From positions 1 to 7,921 of the forward strand of contig DASUFH010000399.1 of assembly GCA_036274645.1 (NCBI GenBank): a stretch of 7,921 bases of DNA, written 5' to 3'. Numbering within the stretch: the stretch's first letter is position 1; each line of letters begins with the position of its first letter. Below are positions 6,124 to 7,921 of the stretch, in pieces. Under the pieces are notes generated by a model, which did not search any database, was not told the origin of the DNA, and worked only from the letters and a program-made list of their open reading frames with translations. The position numbers and the translations under genes were made by a program. Source of the stretch: DASUFH01 sp036274645 (GTDB lineage: Bacteria > Acidobacteriota > Terriglobia > 20CM-2-55-15).

Positions 6124-6213
6124 GTTCCCGCGCGGAGATCCGATCCAGAATCGAAGCGGAGGCAATCAGGCAACAAAACTCAACGCCGGTCAATGAAGCG
6201 CCGCGCGGGGAAC
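6124..6213 (+). repeat. GC-rich inverted repeat just upstream of the helicase
   Basis: GTTCCCGCGCGG (6124-6135) pairs with CCGCGCGGGGAAC (6201-6213) with a single bulged G, leaving a 65-nt loop. The 3' arm ends 30 nt before the helicase start codon. If transcribed as a leader it could fold and affect helicase expression; the long loop makes this uncertain. Confidence 0.4.
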
Positions 6214-6229
6214 GCAAAGGGATGTCGTG

Positions 6230-6235
6230 TATAGT
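6230..6235 (+). promoter_or_regulatory. Possible -10 element (TATAGT) giving a leaderless helicase mRNA
   Basis: TATAGT differs from TATAAT by one base and ends 8 nt before GTG 6244. Transcription would then begin about at the start codon. No -35 hexamer is apparent, and the only Shine-Dalgarno-like bases (AAGG, 6238-6241) are 2 nt from GTG, too close for good use. Both points fit a leaderless start but do not prove it. Confidence 0.25.
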
Positions 6236-6243
6236 CGAAGGTT

Positions 6244-7921
6244 GTGACAACCAAGGTATTCAGCCAACTCGATCTCTCCGAAGAATTACTCAAGGCCATC
6301 GACAAACTCGGTTTCGAACAGGCCGCGCCAATTCAGGCGGCGGCGATCCCGGAGTTGATGGCCGGCCATGACGTGGTCGGCCAATCGCAGACCGGATCGG
6401 GGAAAACCGCCGCCTTTGCCATTCCCGCCATTGAAAAGTGCCGGCCCGGCGATCGCGTGGCGCAGTCGCTGATCCTTTGTCCGACGCGCGAACTGGCCGT
6501 GCAGATTTCTGAAGAGGTTCACAAGCTGGCCCTGTTCAAACGCGGTGTGAACGCGCTTCCGATCTACGGAGGACAGTCGTATGAACGCCAGCTTCAGGGC
6601 CTCAAGCAGGGCGCGCAAATCGTCATTGGCACGCCGGGCCGGGTGATGGACCACATGCGGCGCGGCACATTGCGGATCGAGACGGTCCGATTCGTTGTTC
6701 TCGACGAAGTCGACGTAATGCTGAACATGGGCTTTCGCGATGATATCGAGTCGATCCTGCAGGCCGTGCCGAAGGAGCGCCAGACCGTATTCTTTTCGGC
6801 CACGATTCCCCGGCCCATCCGGCAGCTGATCGACAAATACGCGCGCGATCCCAGGGAAATCCGCATCGAGCAGAAGGCCCTGACCGTCCCGACGGTCGAA
6901 CAGGTTTACTACGAAGTGGACGCGCGCTTCAAACTCGAACTCCTGGAACGCCTGATCGACATTCACGATCTCAAGCTGGGACTGATCTTCTGCAACACGA
7001 AGCGCATGGTGGACGACCTCGCGGACCGGCTCGAAGCCGCCGGCTATATGGCGGACCGACTCCACGGCGATATGACTCAGAACATGCGCGACCGGGTCAT
7101 GAACAAGTTTCGAAAATCCGGCCTGGAGTTTCTCGTGGCCACGGATGTCGCGGCGCGAGGCATTGACGTGGACGATATCGATGTGGTCTTCAATTACGAT
7201 TTGCCGTATGACGTCGAAGACTACGTCCATCGCATCGGTCGCACGGGCCGGGCCGGCCGCGCCGGTCGCGCGATCTCGTTTGTCTCCGGCCGCGAACTGT
7301 TTCAAATCCGCAATATCGAGCGTTACTCCAATGCGCGCATTCAGCGAGGACGGGTCCCAACGGAAGGTGAGGTCCAGGAGGCTCGCCAGACCGTCTTTCT
7401 CGGCAAGCTTCGCGCTACCCTGCAGAGCGGCGCGTTTGCCGGGGAGAGTCCGCTGATCGAACGCCTGATCGCGGAAGGCTTCGGCTCCATGGAAATTGCC
7501 GCCGCCTGTCTATCCCTGCTGAGAGGCGATGAACCGGTCGTAAAATCACCGCCACGCAAAACGCCGCAGACAGAACAGGCCGCTCGCCCCATCATCCGGC
7601 CACCGAAGCCACCCGCCAGCGCCCCCCCGGCCGGCGGTCCGGCAAAGGCCAGGCCCGCGCCGAAACGATCCCGGGAGAAGGCGCCCCGGCAATCTCCTCC
7701 GCCCTGGGTCGGCGTGAAGCGAGGTGAACCCAAACCTGAGGCCGGGAAAAAACCAAGCCGCGCCACGCCGCCCAACCAGACCCGCCTGTGGATGAATCTC
7801 GGCCGGTCCATGGAGATCAGTCCGGCGGACGTGCATAACGCCATCGCCGGAGAGACCGGATTGCCGGGGAAAATTGTCGGAACCGTGGATCTGCGGGAAC
7901 GGCATTTGTTTGTCGACGTCG
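6244..7921 (+). CDS. DEAD-box RNA helicase with DbpA-type C-terminal domain, cut by right edge
   Basis: GTG 6244 is the start because TAG at 6232-6234 closes the frame upstream and homology begins at once; 559 residues are visible. Conserved motifs in order: Q motif (GFEQAAPIQ), motif I SQTGSGKT (48-55), Ia PTRELA (80-85), Ib TPGR (130-133), II DEVD (154-157), III SAT (185-187), IV IFCNTK (248-253), V ATDVAARGID (299-308), VI HRIGRTGR (329-336). These form both RecA-like lobes of an ATP-dependent RNA unwinding enzyme. Residues about 434-510 are a Pro/Ala/Lys/Arg-rich flexible linker. From residue 513 (TRLWMNLGRSMEISPADVHN) a DbpA-like RNA-binding domain begins and is cut off. The architecture matches DeaD/CsdA-type helicases acting in ribosome assembly and cold adaptation. 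Motif II DEVD in place of DEAD and SQTGSGKT in place of AQTGTGKT are variants; the catalytic Lys, Asp and Glu remain. The gene stands alone after a 431-nt intergenic region. Confidence 0.93.
   Translation, partial: MTTKVFSQLDLSEELLKAIDKLGFEQAAPIQAAAIPELMAGHDVVGQSQTGSGKTAAFAIPAIEKCRPGDRVAQSLILCPTRELAVQISEEVHKLALFKRGVNALPIYGGQSYERQLQGLKQGAQIVIGTPGRVMDHMRRGTLRIETVRFVVLDEVDVMLNMGFRDDIESILQAVPKERQTVFFSATIPRPIRQLIDKYARDPREIRIEQKALTVPTVEQVYYEVDARFKLELLERLIDIHDLKLGLIFCNTKRMVDDLADRLEAAGYMADRLHGDMTQNMRDRVMNKFRKSGLEFLVATDVAARGIDVDDIDVVFNYDLPYDVEDYVHRIGRTGRAGRAGRAISFVSGRELFQIRNIERYSNARIQRGRVPTEGEVQEARQTVFLGKLRATLQSGAFAGESPLIERLIAEGFGSMEIAAACLSLLRGDEPVVKSPPRKTPQTEQAARPIIRPPKPPASAPPAGGPAKARPAPKRSREKAPRQSPPPWVGVKRGEPKPEAGKKPSRATPPNQTRLWMNLGRSMEISPADVHNAIAGETGLPGKIVGTVDLRERHLFVDV

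Noticed and set aside
6286..7305. 339-codon minus-strand open frame
   Set aside because: It lies wholly antisense to the DEAD-box helicase, whose motifs are unmistakable.

Overview
The window looks like a stretch of a GC-rich bacterial chromosome that mixes secreted or lipid-anchored proteins with one housekeeping-type RNA helicase. The set of genes suggests an Acidobacteriota-like or similar soil/metagenomic genome: an NHL-type propeller, Ig-like plus TolB/PD40-type propeller, SnoaL-like and GWAVD-type lipoproteins, a prokaryotic SET protein, and a dispersed GGGCGGTC...GACCGCCC palindrome. This assignment is inference from gene style only; no marker gene settles it. I see no CRISPR array, tRNA, rRNA, complete IS element or defence system.

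Layout. (1) At the left edge, minus strand, is the N-terminal end of a SET-domain-like protein that runs off the window. (2) About 570 nt follow with no recognisable gene. They lead into a short plus-strand C-terminal remnant (680-850) resembling the tail of an alpha-2-macroglobulin family protein; a 13-bp inverted repeat spans its broken 5' side. (3) A minus-strand 168-aa lipoprotein (872-1378) converges on that remnant. (4) A 481-nt divergent intergenic region carries an 11-bp inverted repeat. (5) A plus-strand NHL/six-bladed-propeller secreted protein (1860-2819) is broken by three -1 frameshifts. Each is repaired by adding one C to a short C run, and its 3' end runs into a REP-like palindrome. 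(6) An intact exported protein of about 729 aa (2934-5123) has Ig-like repeats, a Cys-containing middle region, a polyglycine linker and a PD40/TolB-type propeller. (7) A hairpin lies between convergent genes, followed by a minus-strand SnoaL/NTF2-like lipoprotein (5228-5812). (8) A 431-nt divergent intergenic region carries a 33-bp imperfect inverted repeat (5960-5992 / 6058-6090) and a second, GC-rich inverted repeat. (9) A plus-strand DEAD-box RNA helicase starts at GTG 6244, has a DEVD motif II and a DbpA-type C-terminal RNA-binding domain, and is cut by the right edge.

How the genes relate. No operon is evident: neighbours alternate in strand and each has its own intergenic region. Most products are predicted to act outside the cytoplasm (two lipoproteins, two secreted propeller proteins, possibly the A2M relic). 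The most notable points are the long inverted repeat upstream of the helicase, the pattern of C-run frameshifts in the NHL gene, the palindrome that supplies its stop codon, and the A2M relic whose break coincides with an inverted repeat. None of these amounts to clear proof of an undescribed system.
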